A stretch of DNA of 64,000 bases from Avena insularis (GCA_023614405.1 CM042692.1:122629503-122693502); one strand, 5' to 3'. Positions 11,669-23,103 are shown, numbered from the stretch's first letter. The notes: generated by a model not told the origin, from the sequence alone. Numbers and translations are program-made.

Positions 11669-12690
11669 ATGGCTGAATCTGTGGAGGAAGTTCCGGATGT
11701 AGGTGCTAAAGCCAAGAAGACAGCAAAGATCATGAATTGGACCCCTCCTATGTCAGCATGCATCCTCCGATGTCTCGCCGCCATAGCAAGGAAAGGTGTT
11801 AAGACAGACAAAGGATTCAAAGAAATCCATATTACCAAAGTTGCAAAAGAGTTGACCGAACTTGTCGGTTATGAAGTGAGCAACACCCAAGTGACCAATC
11901 ATCTCCGCAAGTGGAAGGTTAGATATCAAAAAATCGAGAAATTGAGAATGTTAAGTGGGGCGCTTTGGGATGATGATCAAAAAATGATAGTTTTAGAAGA
12001 GCAACATTATTTGGGTCACACTCAGGTATGTTATTAGTGCTGAAATCCATTCTTTATTGCTGAAATATGTCATGCTATTGCTGAATATGTCCTGAAATCT
12101 GTTCTTTATGTACTGAAATGTAGGACACTCCTAAGGATGCTGGATTTCTAAACACACCACTTGTCAACTTTGAATATATGGAAACTTGCTTTGCCAATAA
12201 ATTAGCCACAGGTAAGTTTGCAATGGGGTCTAATGAGCCTCTAGGGAAACCCGTTGAGGTAGAGAGTTCGGGAAACCCAATTGATTTGGATAGCCTACAT
12301 GCTCATGGAGAAGGATTTGTGGAAGGTCAAGCCACACATGAGTTAGGTGGTCATGGCATTGATGCCACTACTCCTTCACCTTCTAGCTCAAACAGGAAGA
12401 GGAAGAGGGGTCCTATTTTGGCCGACGAAGATATGATTCAGGTTACCAACATGTCAGAAGCATTGCGTGATGTGGCTGGTGCTATGAACAACACTTGCCA
12501 TACCGAAACCCACCCTGATTTGTGCAAAACTATGATGGACCTTCACCAATTCGAGATGGAACAGCGATTGGCTGTTTTAGATTATTTGACAGAGCATAAA
12601 GGTAAAGGCCTTAATTTCATGAAAATAGAAGTTGAAGTTCGTGAGGCCTCATTCAAGCGTATCATAGCTAAAAATCCTGATCTTGTTTGA
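11669..12690 (+). CDS. Harbinger accessory protein, Myb/SANT-like DNA-binding
   Basis: Two exons, 11,669-12,025 and 12,124-12,690, joined in frame across a 98-bp GT-AG intron and open to TGA at 12,688. The product is about 307 residues. Residues 20-115 (NWTPPMSACILRCLAAIARKG, then QVTNHLRKWKVRYQKI) form a Myb/SANT-like trihelix of the type in PIF/Harbinger second ORFs and related plant nuclear proteins. In this superfamily the Myb-like protein binds the ends and helps carry the transposase into the nucleus. A basic SNRKRKRGP stretch near residue 195 looks like a nuclear-localisation signal. The C-terminal third is helical. Unlike the transposase upstream, no frameshift or stop is seen. The start is the first ATG, after GTGTAG. 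Confidence 0.85.
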
Positions 12691-13257
12691 TGTGTTGTTG
12701 GTTGATGCAAGTTGGAAAACATCCTCTTTTGTAATTTTGGTTAGACTAATGCATTGTCGACTTTGCTATATGGATATATTGTTGAGCACTCGTATGTACT
12801 TATTATGAATTGCAAATTTGTCACTTGGAAATTGGAATGTATGATGTGTTGTTTTGGTGCTTATTATGTTGGTATGACATGTTGTTTTGGTGCATATTAT
12901 GTTGGTGCTCAAAATTTGCTGTTAAATTTGTCGTTTGGTATGTATGACGTGTTGTCGCTTCTTGAAATTTATTTCAAACAAAATTTACTTCTTATTATGT
13001 GCTGAAATTATTATATACTTATTGAAATTTGCATCAGTTGAATTATTATTTGTCTCAAACACATACTGTTTATCAAACAAAGTCCAAACTCAACATGCTT
13101 ACATAGACTTGAGCTACCAAACAACATCTCAGCTTAACATATCTTGACAGACACAGGCTACCAAACACATGAGAGAATCTCAACACAACTTAGCTGGAGT
13201 CAACATGTATGAGGAGAGAAAGACAATCTAGATTCACCCGGGCTACCAAATACACCC

Positions 13258-13744
13258 TATACGTACGTAACGGCACGAGAAGCTCTTGTCCGTTTTCCCA
13301 AGCCTTGGAAGCTTCGCGCCGTGACGGTGTGCCGTGGTTCACGTGGGGCCTGAGTTGTCAGGGCTAGCCAAGACCTTGTCAGAACTAGCTACTATGTTTT
13401 CTCTGCTTCTCCGAGGACGATATACATTTAGTTTATCCTCACTGCTCGTTTTTCATCCATCGTCCCAGACTGAACTTACCGGTTTAGATAAAGATTCATT
13501 ACGAGATACTGTAATAATCAAGTTAAACTTTGATTAGCACAATGTAATAATGGTACTAAGTCGAGGCTCGCGCTCGCCGTTATAAGGCCGGAGAGTGGGC
13601 AGTAGGGTGGCTAGAAATATATCAAAAAGCCTAAGTTTTACTTCTTCTTCCCTATGCACCATTATTTTTTCTACTTCTAGTTCTTAAATTCTACCAATTT
13701 ATCTCATTTGTTTCCTTAAATGTTGGTCTTGATCCTGGTTACTC
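13258..13744 (+). other. Possible 5' LTR or leader of the gag-pol remnant
   Basis: Non-coding. A TTATAAGG box lies at about 13,579, followed by pyrimidine-rich leader-like DNA. It ends near CTGGTTACTCGTATGGTCAG, weakly similar to a TGGTATCAGAG-type primer-binding site. This fits a decayed LTR in front of the gag-like region, but no second LTR copy was found in the window. Confidence 0.3.
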
Positions 13745-15920
13745 GTATGGTCAGATCTAGGATCCCCAAAATTGGTAAAGCCATCTAGTTCTTGGCAAAA
13801 AAAATGTTGTCGCGGGTTGTGACGATCAACTTGATTCACATGTAAAATCCCCTTGTGGTAGTGGATCTGAAGGGTGCGAATCTAAATCCGCTGTGTCAAC
13901 GCATTCTCCTTCTCAAGGTACCAGCTTTCGTGGAGACGATGCCGGTGGCCACACGCTCTCAGGAAGGTCTGGTCTAGACAAGGATATAGAAGAGGCGGAA
14001 CAATAGGAAGCAGATCTTGCTCGAATGGAAGAGGAAGAACATATTAGTCAACACCTACGACAAGATTCTCAAGCAAGAATCGGTCGATTCCTTGCATGGT
14101 AATCTCGCAACGCCTACTGAGATGGTTGCACAAACCGGGTTGTCCATGAAATCCACGGTAATTACTCTGATCTTAGCTGGTCAATCTATCATGACAAGTG
14201 TAGCACCACATCCACCCGGTCCTAGGGGTGTCACTCCTGCAGTTTACTACGATCTCTAGACTAGCCTCATAGACCAACACTTGTCTGTTCTGTGACTTTG
14301 TCCTCACTCGTGCGCACTCGGGAACAACTTTCCGGTTGGTCACACATCCTCAAATTGCTCCAGGCCAAGCACGCTTAACATGTAGTTCTTTTCAAATGAG
14401 CTTCCGGAAAATAAGTTGCAACTTATTGGTCTGAGTATCCTATCAATACTATTAAGCCATGCGCCTAGATCTCCTGACAAGTATCGATGAAATCAACACA
14501 CCCCAAACCCCTATCTATGCCTACATCCTCTCTAGTGAAATGTTCCAATTACCCAGCAGTACCAATACCACCAATTTTCTCACAACCTCACCCAAGCCAA
14601 GTCCCAAAACCATGTTTCACTCCAACACCATCATAACAACAAAGCTCAAACTAGCCAACTTCACAACAAATCCAATGTTTATGCCTATCCTACACCAAGA
14701 TAGTCCATCCAATAGCATACCCAAAGTATTAAAAATCATCAAACCCACCCACATATGTATCAACTGTAAGGTGTCAAGTGGGATCCCGCCAAATTCCCAT
14801 TTTTATCTAAAAGTGGGACTTTGGTGGGAACCCACTTGACACCCTAATCAACCGAACCCACCAAGAAACTTTCCTTACTAGCCCCAGTATCAAAACCAAT
14901 AGCCATATTACACATATCCTTACCCACCACCCCTACCACAATACCAAGCACAACCTTACACACAACAACCATATACCACACCTATTCCACTTACACCAAC
15001 CTACACATATGTTACTACGCAGCCCATTACAACACATCAACACCAACAATTCCCTTACCAAGATCTAACCCACTAAGTCAGAAAGAGCAAGTGAAAGAGA
15101 GCAACATACCTGCCCAGCAGCAAAAGGTTATGCCACAAGACACATGAGTAGAAACAAAACCCTGCACCCTGTACCCGAGGATAACAGGGTTCAATACCAG
15201 AACAATCAAGAACCCCATATCAGAACTCATAACATTGAGTTACCCATATTTTATAGGGAAAATGTTGTAGCTTGTCTACTAGAATGTTTAGGCATATTTG
15301 ACCTAGCTAGCAGTGCAGATGAGGACAAGCTGAAATGGGCCAATGCACATATTATAGGCAAGGAAAAAATATGGATGAATATTTGCAATGTGCAACTGCA
15401 CTTGATGGATTAGGAGTAGTTATGTAGTCTGTTGTGTGAAAGATTTCCTAGCCCTAGTGCTAAAGATCAAAGTAATTGTGCTAGTAGTTGAAGCAAACAA
15501 GTTCAATGGACTTATACATTGATCTATTCGAAGACTGGATGTCTTGGGTGAAAATGAATCACAAATACATTCCTGCAGGTTTCTTTCTACTAAGAGTCAT
15601 AGGTGGATTGAAAGAAACTATCAAGCATGATATATTGTGTTGCAAGCCACCAACTCTTAGGTATGCATTTTAGTTTGCTATAAAGCAGGAACTTTCTTAC
15701 CTCTCTCATAACAAGAAAGCTAATATCAGTGTTAACAGAAAATACATAGAACACTGGCACTAACGGAAATAAGGGAATACATAATTCAAACCAAAACATG
15801 TGCTAGATAAACCCAGAGAAAGGGGCAAATGATGGTACTGCCCTAAGAATTGGAGTTATGGACATAAGTGCAATGAGGTGAAAAACCTCATGCATTCCAT
15901 ATAGCTGCAAGGAAAGTATG
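13745..15920 (+). pseudogene. Decayed Ty3/gypsy gag (chromovirus-like)
   Basis: Gag similarity is spread over all three frames with many stops. At about 14,010-14,100 is a charged N-terminal segment (LARMEEEEHISQHLRQDSQ). At 15,219-15,413 is a gag core (DLASSADEDKLKWANAHI, then KIWMNICNVQLHLMD). At 15,488-15,673 the core continues in another frame (DLFEDWMSWVK, then GLKETIKHDILCCKPPTLR). At about 15,830-15,890 is a partial zinc-knuckle-like CPKNWSYGHKC. The gag would be the nucleocapsid protein. At least five stops or frameshifts make it non-functional. A foldback element interrupts it at 14,770. Confidence 0.7.
14770..14843. mobile_element. 74-bp foldback element, MITE-like
   Basis: GGTGTCAAGTGGG at the left end pairs perfectly with CCCACTTGACACC at the right end. 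The pairing continues (CCCGCCAAA with TTTGGTGGGA), leaving a short AT-rich loop. It sits in the decayed gag. No direct target duplication is obvious in the flanks (CTGTAA and CTAATC), so the MITE class is uncertain. Confidence 0.6.
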
Positions 15921-16039
15921 ATAGTGAATAAGAATAGGAATGCAATGAAATATAATATCAAGGGGAATAATAATTAAAACAAAATGCACCTGCCAAACAA
16001 AAGATAAACTAATGTAAATTTCTATAGAAGCTCTAGGAT

Positions 16040-16400
16040 GGGCAAAGCAAAAAAGATGAAACAATATCTCTTTTAATTAGCATTGAAGGGATACCAACAA
16101 TTGCTTTAGTTGATTTTGGTAGCATGAACACATGTATCACTTTGAAGAAAAATCTACCAGTCAAAAGCACAACAGCTAGAACTATGACTGTAGCTGGAGG
16201 AGGCTCTCTGGTCACTGAATCTGTTCTCATAGACTTTCACAATGCCAAAGATCAAGTTTTATAATGATTTCAATGTGATTCCTTTGAAACTATATGATGT
16301 AGTGTTGCGAGTTTCATGGTTGAAGCAGTTCAACCCTATTACATTTGACCGGATTAGCAAAACTCTAACAATCACAAAAGATTCCCAATGCTAGAAATTA
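16040..16400 (+). pseudogene. Retroviral-type aspartic protease remnant
   Basis: On the plus strand the sequence reads ISLLISIEGIPTIALVDFGS, then MNTCITLKKNLPV and MTVAGGGSL. This matches a gypsy protease in which the active site D-S-G has become D-F-G. A frameshift near 16,255 separates it from a further conserved part (VVLRVSWLKQFNPITFD). Its role would be cleavage of Gag-Pol. It is broken here. Confidence 0.65.
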
Positions 16401-16639
16401 GTGGTAGAACTGGCTATTGACCCTTCCAGTAATACAAATTATACATCTCAGATATAAGAACATATAGGTTATTGGACAAAAAGTCTGACATCTAGAACAA
16501 ACTATTTGATACTTTTCATAAATCTCCAATTGGAGGAGATTCAGGTCAAAGGGTAACATTGCATACATTAACACACATATTTTCTAGCCACATATAAAAT
16601 AATTTGTCAATGATAAAGTATCACAATATCCTGTTTGCC

Positions 16640-16774
16640 AGATTTCAAAACCAGCGCATGTATATTACCTAGGTTTGCTTGATCCATTGAAGATTCCTGA
16701 AGCCAAGTGGGCAGAAATAAGCATGGACTTCATAGAAGGATTACCTAAAACTAGAGGGAAATATGTGATAGTAG
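16640..16774 (+). pseudogene. Integrase fragment, left half (split by CACTA)
   Basis: The reading frame gives LDPLKIPEAKWAEISMDFIE and GLPKTRGKYVIV, the conserved stretch at the start of a chromovirus integrase core. It stops at the CACTA insertion and resumes at 23,104. Only about 240 bp separate the end of the protease similarity from this point, so reverse transcriptase and RNase H are missing. Confidence 0.75.
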
Positions 16775-17395
16775 CACTAGTACAAACGCGTTACTTAGAG
16801 ACGTCAATTTCCCATGGGCCTCAGCTAGTTTCTCGTTACGACTCAAGTGCATAGTTTCTAAGAGCACACCACCTGAGCTGGTTTTTCTTTGCAGCTCTAA
16901 GACATGAGACCTCAGACGGTGCAAAAAAGGACGGTGCAAAAAAGTAAAACACCTCTAACATATACGAGATCGATACGGCCTGTATTCCTGACCGCTTGCA
17001 AGAACTCCTCAACCTCAAACGGCCTATACTAAGGATCATCTCCAATAGTCAGGCGACCTAAGTCGGATTCTAATAAAGACCGGCTCTAGAACTAGTGTGC
17101 CTCGAAGCGGCTTTTAAAGTGACCGTCTCTAATGTGTGTAAACCATTTTAAATAATAGCATGCTAATTCAAACTTGATCATAGCTGACATGACACATAAT
17201 CATGATTTAGCAGACAGGTAGACACATTAACTAAAGAACTTATAGCAGCTCGATCACAACAACATTAGCTAGATAGTTGGGGAAATCCATATAAATTTAG
17301 CCATTACACGTTATGGCAGTACATATATACAAAAGTGCAATTTATAAATCAATCAGCTAGCATAAATAGTACTCTCTAATAAACCAGGATTGCAT

Positions 17396-17978
17396 TTATA
17401 ATTGCCCGCCTGGTGGAAGTTGCTGAATCAGAATATGTACCTCTCCATTATCTTTTTTATCAAAGCAAAAATACATGCTATCCTGCTTTAGGTTGAATCT
17501 TCTCACAACCTTCTCCCATCCAATCGTCAAGATTGCATGTGACCCAGCTCCCATCTTTATCCTAACCATCTTTGGATTTTTGCTCTTCATTTGCCAAACA
17601 TGGACATCAATAGGCTTCAAGGCGATTCTTTAGGTATTTTCTTGTGAACTCAGCTCCAAATGTCTGGGCAAGTACAGAGAATTGAAGAATTAGCATGATT
17701 GTGATTACTGGAAGTATAATATCATAGGGTAGCTTGTTGATAACATGATCAAGAATATATAATCTTACCAGCTTGCACTTCTTTTTCATGACAGATGAAT
17801 ATGGCATCCTGTAGACGTAATACTTGATTTTTGGTGAAAATTCTAGTTCACACCGGTCTAAGAGGAAGTCTACATGAACTTCTTTCAGATACATGTCATT
17901 TCCAAAAAGGGTCTGCTTATCAAAATCAGTGTCCCCCTTGTGCTTAGGCCATGATGCAACACCACATAAAAATTTCAA
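17396..17978 (-). pseudogene. B3 DNA-binding domain gene fragment inside the CACTA
   Basis: Two minus-strand segments form one plant B3 domain. 17,607-17,700 gives FGAEFTRKYLKNRL. After a one-base frameshift near 17,612, 17,396-17,610 gives LKPIDVHVWQMKSKN, GSHAILTIGWEKVVRRFNL and MYFCFDKKDNGEVHI. This is the usual B3 order of strands, with the central GW and the F-x-F near the end. A GT-AG intron is plausible at about 17,672-17,768 (donor GTAAGATTATAT, acceptor CCCAG). Upstream (17,769-17,978) is SPKIKYYVYRMPYSS. B3 proteins are plant transcription factors. Here it is probably a captured host gene, broken by the frameshift and by stops further upstream. Confidence 0.62.
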
Positions 17979-20159
17979 AGCGGTGGAATATTAATGTCTA
18001 CCGTCTAAACACATACACAACAGATGACTGCAATTTTGATGTCCTTTTGATACCTCTAAACCGAATCGTCTCAATGGACTCTTCATTTGTTGACTAGAAT
18101 TCAAAACCGCCAAAGTTAATGCGAAAACTGTCATCGCTAGAGAGCATGACTGCATCGTCAATGTAGATTCTCATCTATTAAATAGATACAGACAGAGAGC
18201 ATCTTAATACGATCAAGATGCAAGAATACTAATGAAGTGACAATTAAAATAGACCAATGAAGTAACAATTAAATCTCTATTGCTGGAAGTGACAATTAAA
18301 TCTCTATTGCTGGAAGTGACAATTGCAGATTTTGAGAATTATACAAGGGGAAAAGAGTTTCTAAGAGCCGCCATGGATAACGACGAACCCTAGCGACACG
18401 TCGAGATACAAATCTCGCCAGATCTGGAGATCCGCGAGAATACCAAGCCGCTGATCTAAAGGATCAGCAAGCACACTTGCCATCAACTTAGAGATGTTGC
18501 CATGAAGGTCGCCGCTGGTGTGGGCGAAAGAGTTGAGGCTGATTTATTCGCCTGTGCATCGCTCCCACCATCCCAACGACACACCACAGCAAAAATACAC
18601 TAACCCTAGCTACATAATGGAGGAATAAGGCCCCCCTCCCTCCTGCCGCCGGAGCAGCATGGAGGGAGAGGGGACTCACGCTATGGTTGGTGGAGATTGG
18701 GGGATTTTTGTCGCCTCCGCCTCTCGTACGGGAGGAGGAGGACCGACAGGAAGGTCAAAAATGCCAAGGGAAAAAGAGTTGGGACAGATGCAGGCCGGCT
18801 GGGGGAGGCTCTCCTGATGGCGTCATCGGGTCTTTGCAACTCGGTAACCCTGAACCTTAAATTCGAGAAGTAAAATGGCAAATTCCATGGCAAAGTTCCT
18901 ATATGGAAGCTGTTGACTTAGGGTTTTGGGGGCTTGGATTTCATCCATACCTACCTGGACAATGAAGGGGTCCTCAGAGGCGAGGGAGAGTGTCCGCACC
19001 GTAGGGGACCAGAGGCAGCGGTGGTGGATAGGCAGGGGACCAGAGGCAGCGGTGGTGGAGGGAGGCGGCGGTGGACAGTGATCTAGGCGGGTGGGGAAGA
19101 ACAAAAGTGGCACATATCTGAAATATTTGTCCAAATATTTTTAGATATTTGGCGCCAAGTACTAGCCTCAGACGGCTGCAAGTGTAAAAAGTCTAAGAAC
19201 GTCTGTTCTCTGAATATTTCACATTTTAACGCCAAGTACTTGATTACTAGTAATTTGAAAAGAGCTAATATTCGGAACTCCGGAAATATTAGGAACTCCA
19301 ACGTTTGATTATCCTAAAATTTGAGAATTATTCATAATTTAAAGTAAAAAAATGTGTGTATACATGCTTGCTAGAGTGAAATTGAGTCCCCTGAGACTAA
19401 ATGAGGTTCATAAATTGAAGAAAATAATTGGCGTAGTACAAACCTTGGATCTTTACCCTGAAAGGCCTAACGACTAGTGTCCATGCGCTTTGCTGCAAAG
19501 AAATAAGGTGCAAGTGTTTTGAATTTGACTAATTCAAATGTTTAATCATGAAGTGAGATTATTTGGTTACTTAATTATGAATTTTTCACCAATATAACCT
19601 TTTTTCATGTATTCTTTGAAGGAAATCTCATTGAGTGAATATTCGGACATCCAGATTTATTCAAAACTCCGGATTTTGTTAATCCTAAATTTTGAGAGCA
19701 ATAAGGTGCATCTGTTTTGAATGTTTAATACCGATGTGAGATCATTTAGGCCCCATTTGGCATCAAAGTAAGGCATTAAATACTTTGAGGTGTTTGGATC
19801 CATCAAATAATATGGTTTCAAAACTGAAGTATTCTCCAAAACTATGGATCCATCAAATAATATAAGGTAGTGTGCATAAGCATGATCAGTAATATAATTA
19901 ATACTAGAAATTTTAAGGAACTCCATATAAAGAAGTAGATTAATATATATAGAGAGAGAGGGAGACAAGGTTCATGAGATATATATTGTCTTACATGCAA
20001 TAAGGGTAATAATAACTTAAATAAAATAAAAGCAGGGGAAGCAGCAGGGAGGCCGAGACACGGAGACGCCTAGCAGGGACAGCAGTAGGAGGCTAGGACA
20101 ACCTACTCAAGGGGATACAGGCCAGTCCTGACATATTTCTGGAGAAATTTTCCAAAGGT
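17979..20159. other. CACTA interior: short exon-like pieces, a GC-rich block and AT-rich DNA
   Basis: A minus-strand segment at about 18,100-18,178 reads MRIYIDDAVMLSSDD and FRINFGGFEF, then a stop, and may be another exon of the B3-domain gene. From 18,360 to 19,110 the sequence is GC-rich with a short repeat (GGGGACCAGAGGCAGCGGTGG, in two copies near 19,000-19,060), like the leader of a captured gene, but no frame can be supported. 19,120-20,159 is AT-rich, with an imperfect repeated TTTGGATCCATCAAATAATAT (19,790-19,870) and a GA-rich run at 19,950. Confidence 0.4.
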
Positions 20160-20395
20160 TGCGTGCCGCACCAAGGTCTTCGGCCTAAGCCTTCGGCCTC
20201 GACTTTTGCCAATGTCCACCGCGTGCTGGATCATGTTGTCGAGGTCCCTGTCGATGACCCTACCATAGAATGGGCAAAACAGTTCCCCCTATGGTAGAAG
20301 GAGATTTGCCCACACCATAGCTGTCTCAGCACGTAGCGGCTCTTGTTCTCCCAGGAGTACTTGCTATCATCCACTTCATCAGAATCCTCCTATTG
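20160..20395 (-). pseudogene. Zinc-finger-like exon fragment in the CACTA
   Basis: The minus strand reads EDSDEVDDSKYSWENKSRYV, then, after a one-base shift near 20,275, FCPFYGRVIDRDLDN, MIQHAVDIGKSRGRRLRPK and TLVRHATFGKFL. The C-H-H spacing and the QHA-DIGKS-H-KFL pattern resemble the zf-XS type finger of plant SGS3-like proteins, but only distantly. It probably belongs to the same captured gene as the B3 fragment. The frameshift makes it non-functional. Confidence 0.4.
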
Positions 20396-20568
20396 ATTTT
20401 TAAGAACATAATTTAGAAATCATACATATGATTGAATTGTATTACAACTCAAGAATTTACAATATATATGTAAAACAATATTAAATTCATATCAAAGAAA
20501 ATGCATCTCATCAATAGTTTGATCATTTCATATATCATTTCATCTCAACAAAATGACAATTAATTGGA

Positions 20569-21865
20569 TCAGAGTATATGTAGAATAAAGATTGCGTCCT
20601 CATATGTTTCTTCAGGGATGGCGTAAGCGAACCAAGTACCAATTGTACAACCTATTATTCTTGTACATTGCTCCAGGTTTGCTAACTTATCCCTGAAATT
20701 TTTTGACACCAATGTGTTTGTCGCTCTTTTGGGGAAAATTTGAATCATTGGACACAATAAGAAATTGAAATGTAATCCTACCAAAAAATATTCAGGGATA
20801 TACATATTCAGGTACAAGAACAATCCTAAATATTGTAATTAGAAATAACAAAAAACCAAACGATCTTAAGGTACATGTAGAAACAACTTATGATCAAAAC
20901 CATACATATACATATGCATCATACGAATCATCCAAAGATCATAAATATAGTTCCATATGAGAATAAATCAAGGACCTCATAATGTTTTCCAGAGATGGAG
21001 TTGGCAAACACAGTAATTCTTATACACTATGAATGTATGCAATAACAATTCAAATATCATAGTTCTATGAATATAGAATAAATCTGGGGGCCTCATAAGT
21101 TTCTTCAGGGATGGCGGTAGTGAACCAAGTACGAATTACACAACCTATTATTCTTGTACATTGCCCCAGGTTCGCTAACTCGTTCCTGAAAAAATCTGAC
21201 AGGAATGTGTCTGCCTCTCTTTTAGGGAACATTTGAATCATTGGCCACAATAAGAAATTGAAATGTAACAAAATAATCCTAAATACTGCAATTATAAATA
21301 ATCAAAAACCAAATAATCTTCAGGTACATGTAGAAAAAACTTATGATCAAAACCATGCATATACACGTATGCATCATACGAATCATTCAAAGATCAGAAA
21401 CAAATCAAAGGTCATATATATAGTTCCATATGATAATAAATCAAGGGCCTCATAATTTTTTTCATAGATGGAGTTGGAGAACCAAAGTACCAATATCACA
21501 ACCTATATTGTTTGTGTACATTGCTACCTCAGGTTCACCAACCCATCCCTAAAAAACGACACCATCATATGTCTCTCTCCTTACACTCTTTTGGGGAAAA
21601 TTTCAATCATTAGTCTCAACGAGCAATAGTCCAGAGATCATAGTTTAAAGATCATAGTTCATATGTCTAGAATAAATCTGGAGCCTCATAATGTTTTTAG
21701 AGATAGAGTTAGCGAACCAAAGTACCAATTGCACAACTTATATTATTGTACATTGCCTCAGGTTCACTAACCATTCCTAAAAAAATAACACCATCATATG
21801 TATCTCCCCTTGCACTCTTTTGGGGAAAATTTCAATCATCGATCCCAGTAAGGAATAGAAATATA
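20569..21865 (-). repeat. Array of about four exon-like units inside the CACTA
   Basis: About four imperfect copies of a roughly 200-bp minus-strand unit lie at 20,569-20,800, 21,060-21,260, 21,445-21,635 and 21,665-21,865, with a partial one near 20,970. The best two read FLLCPMIQIFPKR/NFRDKLANLEQCTRIIGC and FLLWPMIQMFPKR/FRNELANLGQCTRIIGC, both followed by TWF and AIPEETYE. The other two have frame breaks. The FRDKLAN...TWFAYAI pattern could be the first half of a B3 domain. Tandem exon duplication within the captured gene is the simplest reading. Confidence 0.6.
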
Positions 21866-22157
21866 ATATTATATGCATGTTGTGTATCGAAATCAACACT
21901 CAACTAGCAAACTCTAAAACCCCTAAATCAAATGTTACAGATCGATTAAATTTACAGCACAAGAAGAACCGTATGAACAACAAAAAGTTAAGCAAATGTA
22001 AATTTACTAGATGGCATATGAGCAGATCTAATCAAATCTCCAAAACAATCGACCGTTCAAACCATATATATTCCCTACTTCAAGAGCAAAAGAATCTATA
22101 GACGATTTAGCAAATCCTACATATGAACAGTGAAATTTGTGGTTGTGACTAGAGAAG

Positions 22158-22487
22158 CTAGCAAAGTAGTTCCTCGAAATCCTCATCAAAGACCTCCTCC
22201 TCGAACTCATCATTCTCCATGATTGCGTCGATGATTTCTTGGTGGAGGATGGGGTCGTTTATGTAGAGCACCGGGTTGCCTCCGCCTGCCGCTGCATGCC
22301 CCTCGTCCAGATCTGTCGCTAGCACCATGATGTTGTCAGCCACCTGTTGCTCGATGGAGATCGGAGCCTCAACGGCATGCATGCTCGGAGAAGCCTCCTC
22401 TGCCTACTCGGCGACAACCGAGCCATCTGATGTTGCGCCTTCAACTGGCTTCACCTCCGCCGGCTCGCCTCCACGCGTACGCTTCAT
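22158..22487 (-). pseudogene. Acidic N-terminal exon of the gene carried by the CACTA
   Basis: The ATG at 22,487 begins MKRTRGGEPAEVKPVEG. The frame has a TAG at 22,404-22,406 and then continues open to 22,158 with SIEQQVADNIMVLATDLDEG and NDEFEEEVFDEDFEELL. A TATA box 131-138 bp upstream fits a promoter. It lies at the 5' end of the minus-strand pieces (exon array, finger, B3). I recognise no domain in it. Confidence 0.5.
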
Positions 22488-22617
22488 GGCGCAGCTAGGG
22501 AGGGTGGTGGTGCAAGTGAATGAGTTTCAGCATGCGTGGAAGGTGCAGATTGGGGTTTTGTGACTAGACATATTGGGGAAAATGACATGAGCTTGTGGAA
22601 GAAGAAGGCCGAGCGAG

Positions 22618-22625
22618 TTTATATA
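22618..22625 (-). promoter_or_regulatory. TATA box of the gene carried by the CACTA
   Basis: TATATAAA on the minus strand, flanked by CATG and CTCGC, lies 131 bp upstream of the ATG at 22,487. The spacing suits a plant core promoter with a leader of about 100 bp. Confidence 0.5.
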
Positions 22626-23103
22626 CATGGGACCATTGGTAGTCCTCGAGTGGACACGTGGGTGTGGACTCGTGTGGGTGGGGGCTAGCACGATCTCCAC
22701 TTTCTAACTACATTAATAGCATGCACATGCTTTCCCTGAAAAAACGCGCATGCTACCTCGGGAACATGCATGACGCCAGTTTTTGAGACGAGCGGCATAA
22801 TGGTCCGTCTCACTAGACACCTAGAGGCGATTAATATTTCTGACCGGATGCGGTTGAGTGATCTAGAGAGACGGCCAATAATTTCCATTGCCTCAGATTC
22901 AATTTAGAGGCGGTTTCCTTTATAGACCGGCTGAGGGGGGACTCGTACTAGAGACGGTGCATATTAACAATCATCTGAGGTTACAGTTAGAGGTGGTAAA
23001 AAAATTACGACCACCTGAGGTTGATGAACACAGTCGGTGATTTATATTTTTGGGGTAAACCAGCTCTAGACATAGTCTCTAAGTAATGAGTTTTGTACTA
23101 GTG

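Larger units (their letters stand above)
8877..13257 (+). mobile_element. PIF/Harbinger DNA transposon, full length
   Basis: A 4,381-bp element. Its ends start GGGTGTGTTTGGTAG on the left and, reverse-complemented, GGGTGTATTTGGTAG on the right. It carries the two genes expected of this superfamily in the same direction: a DDE transposase (9,846-11,179) and a Myb/SANT-like DNA-binding partner (11,669-12,690). TATA borders both ends, so the 3-bp TWA duplication usual for PIF cannot be fixed. The GTATA/TATAC palindrome could also count as part of the inverted repeat. The 567 bp after the second gene hold AT-rich sequence and the right terminus. Confidence 0.9.
16775..23103. mobile_element. CACTA (En/Spm) DNA transposon carrying gene fragments
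   Basis: 6,329 bp with CACTAGTACAAA at the left end and its complement TTTGTACTAGTG at the right. The imperfect terminal repeat runs about 28 bp, through TTACTTAGAGAC. The target duplication is TAG (16,772-16,774 and 23,104-23,106), the 3-bp length of this superfamily. Sub-terminal motifs such as CTCAGACGG and TAGAGACGG recur near both ends (16,796, 16,912, 22,865, 22,950), as expected for transposase-binding sites. No CACTA transposase is visible, so this copy is non-autonomous. The interior holds pieces of a minus-strand gene with a B3 domain. Confidence 0.92.

Noticed and set aside
19083..19968. Minus-strand frames of 72-103 codons in the CACTA
   Set aside because: AT-rich chance frames. 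No similarity to the B3 pieces or to CACTA transposase.
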